From Trematomus loennbergii (lineage: Eukaryota > Chordata > Actinopteri > Perciformes > Nototheniidae), in NCBI GenBank assembly GCA_012861695.1, contig JAAOOA010000056.1, forward strand, positions 4,735,707 to 4,799,706: a stretch of DNA of 64,000 nucleotides, in the 5' to 3' direction. Positions within the stretch are counted from its first letter, which is position 1. Each line of letters starts with the position of its first letter. Below the pieces are notes generated by a model that was not told the DNA's origin, did no database searches, and saw only the letters and a program-made list of their open reading frames with translations. Made by a program: the position numbers and the translations under genes. This document shows positions 63,774-64,000 of the stretch, piece by piece.

Positions 63774-64000
63774 CAGGGGTGTCAAACTCAAATACACAGT
63801 GGGCCAAAATAAAAAAATCGGTACTCGTCGAGGGCCGGACTGGTTCAATGTGTATTGCAAAACGTATTGAAATGAACTCATTGCACATATTAAACCTGGA
63901 ACTAACACAGCTTAAATTATTGCTTATAAAAATAACATTAAACATTAAATAATCAGTTGCATTCATTTCTTATGGCTCGATCTGCAGCTTTTCCAGAGTC
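63774..64000. mobile_element. hAT element, left end only (runs off the window)
   Basis: Starts CAGGGGTGTCAAACTCAAAT followed by GAGGGCCGGACTGG: the characteristic left end of a widespread vertebrate hAT family. Right end not in the window. Confidence 0.75.

Overview
This is nuclear DNA from a teleost fish, most likely a percomorph. The evidence is compact genes with GT-AG introns, recognisable vertebrate orthologues, abundant (TG)n/(CA)n tracts, and dense cut-and-paste DNA transposons of the hAT, TTAA-site MITE, Merlin and Tc1 types. No bacterial, plasmid or CRISPR features are present. No tRNA or rRNA gene was recognised.

Layout. (1) 1-10472 is the inside and 3' LTR of a decayed gamma/epsilon-like endogenous retrovirus on the + strand: gag, pro, RT-RNase H, integrase, env, polypurine tract, LTR. 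Its 5' LTR lies beyond the left edge. A 778-bp hAT splits the integrase region and a 1.1-kb TIR element splits env. (2) 11181-17394 is rwdd1 on the - strand, seven coding exons, fully open. Its last intron holds a hAT-like element carrying a CGGBP1-like zinc-finger ORF, itself nested in a TTAA-flanked MITE. (3) 17.4-22.4 kb is intergenic and holds three copies of one TTAA MITE and two hATs with perfect 8-bp target duplications. (4) 22579-25538 is calhm5 (-), with a +1 frameshift in exon 2; 27392-29048 is calhm6 (-), intact. The trio rwdd1-calhm5-calhm6 matches the gene cluster at human 6q22. (5) 29485-34605 is a 5.1-kb Merlin-like transposon with an IS1016/ISXO2-type transposase remnant, invaded by a CR1/Rex-type LINE. 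(6) 37041-54085 is cnot10 (+), 19 coding exons, with introns full of nested elements. (7) 55314-60660 is tcaim (-), ten coding exons, tail-to-tail with cnot10. (8) 61847-63582 is a hAT containing a fold-back element, and another hAT starts at 63774 and runs off the window.

The host genes do unrelated housekeeping and membrane jobs: RWDD1 binds a DRG GTPase, CALHM5/6 are large-pore channel-family proteins, CNOT10 belongs to the CCR4-NOT deadenylase complex, and TCAIM is mitochondrial. The retrovirus and transposons are passengers.

Two things stand out. First, the transposon stratigraphy can be read directly from exact target-site duplications, including a three-level nest in cnot10 intron 10. 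Second, cnot10 and tcaim carry a cluster of small deletions, mostly one base lost from a C or G run, in otherwise perfectly conserved exons. This pattern looks more like residual assembly error than gene death. I found no convincing undescribed multi-gene system; the most novel-looking item is the CGGBP1-like ORF carried by a small hAT-type element.
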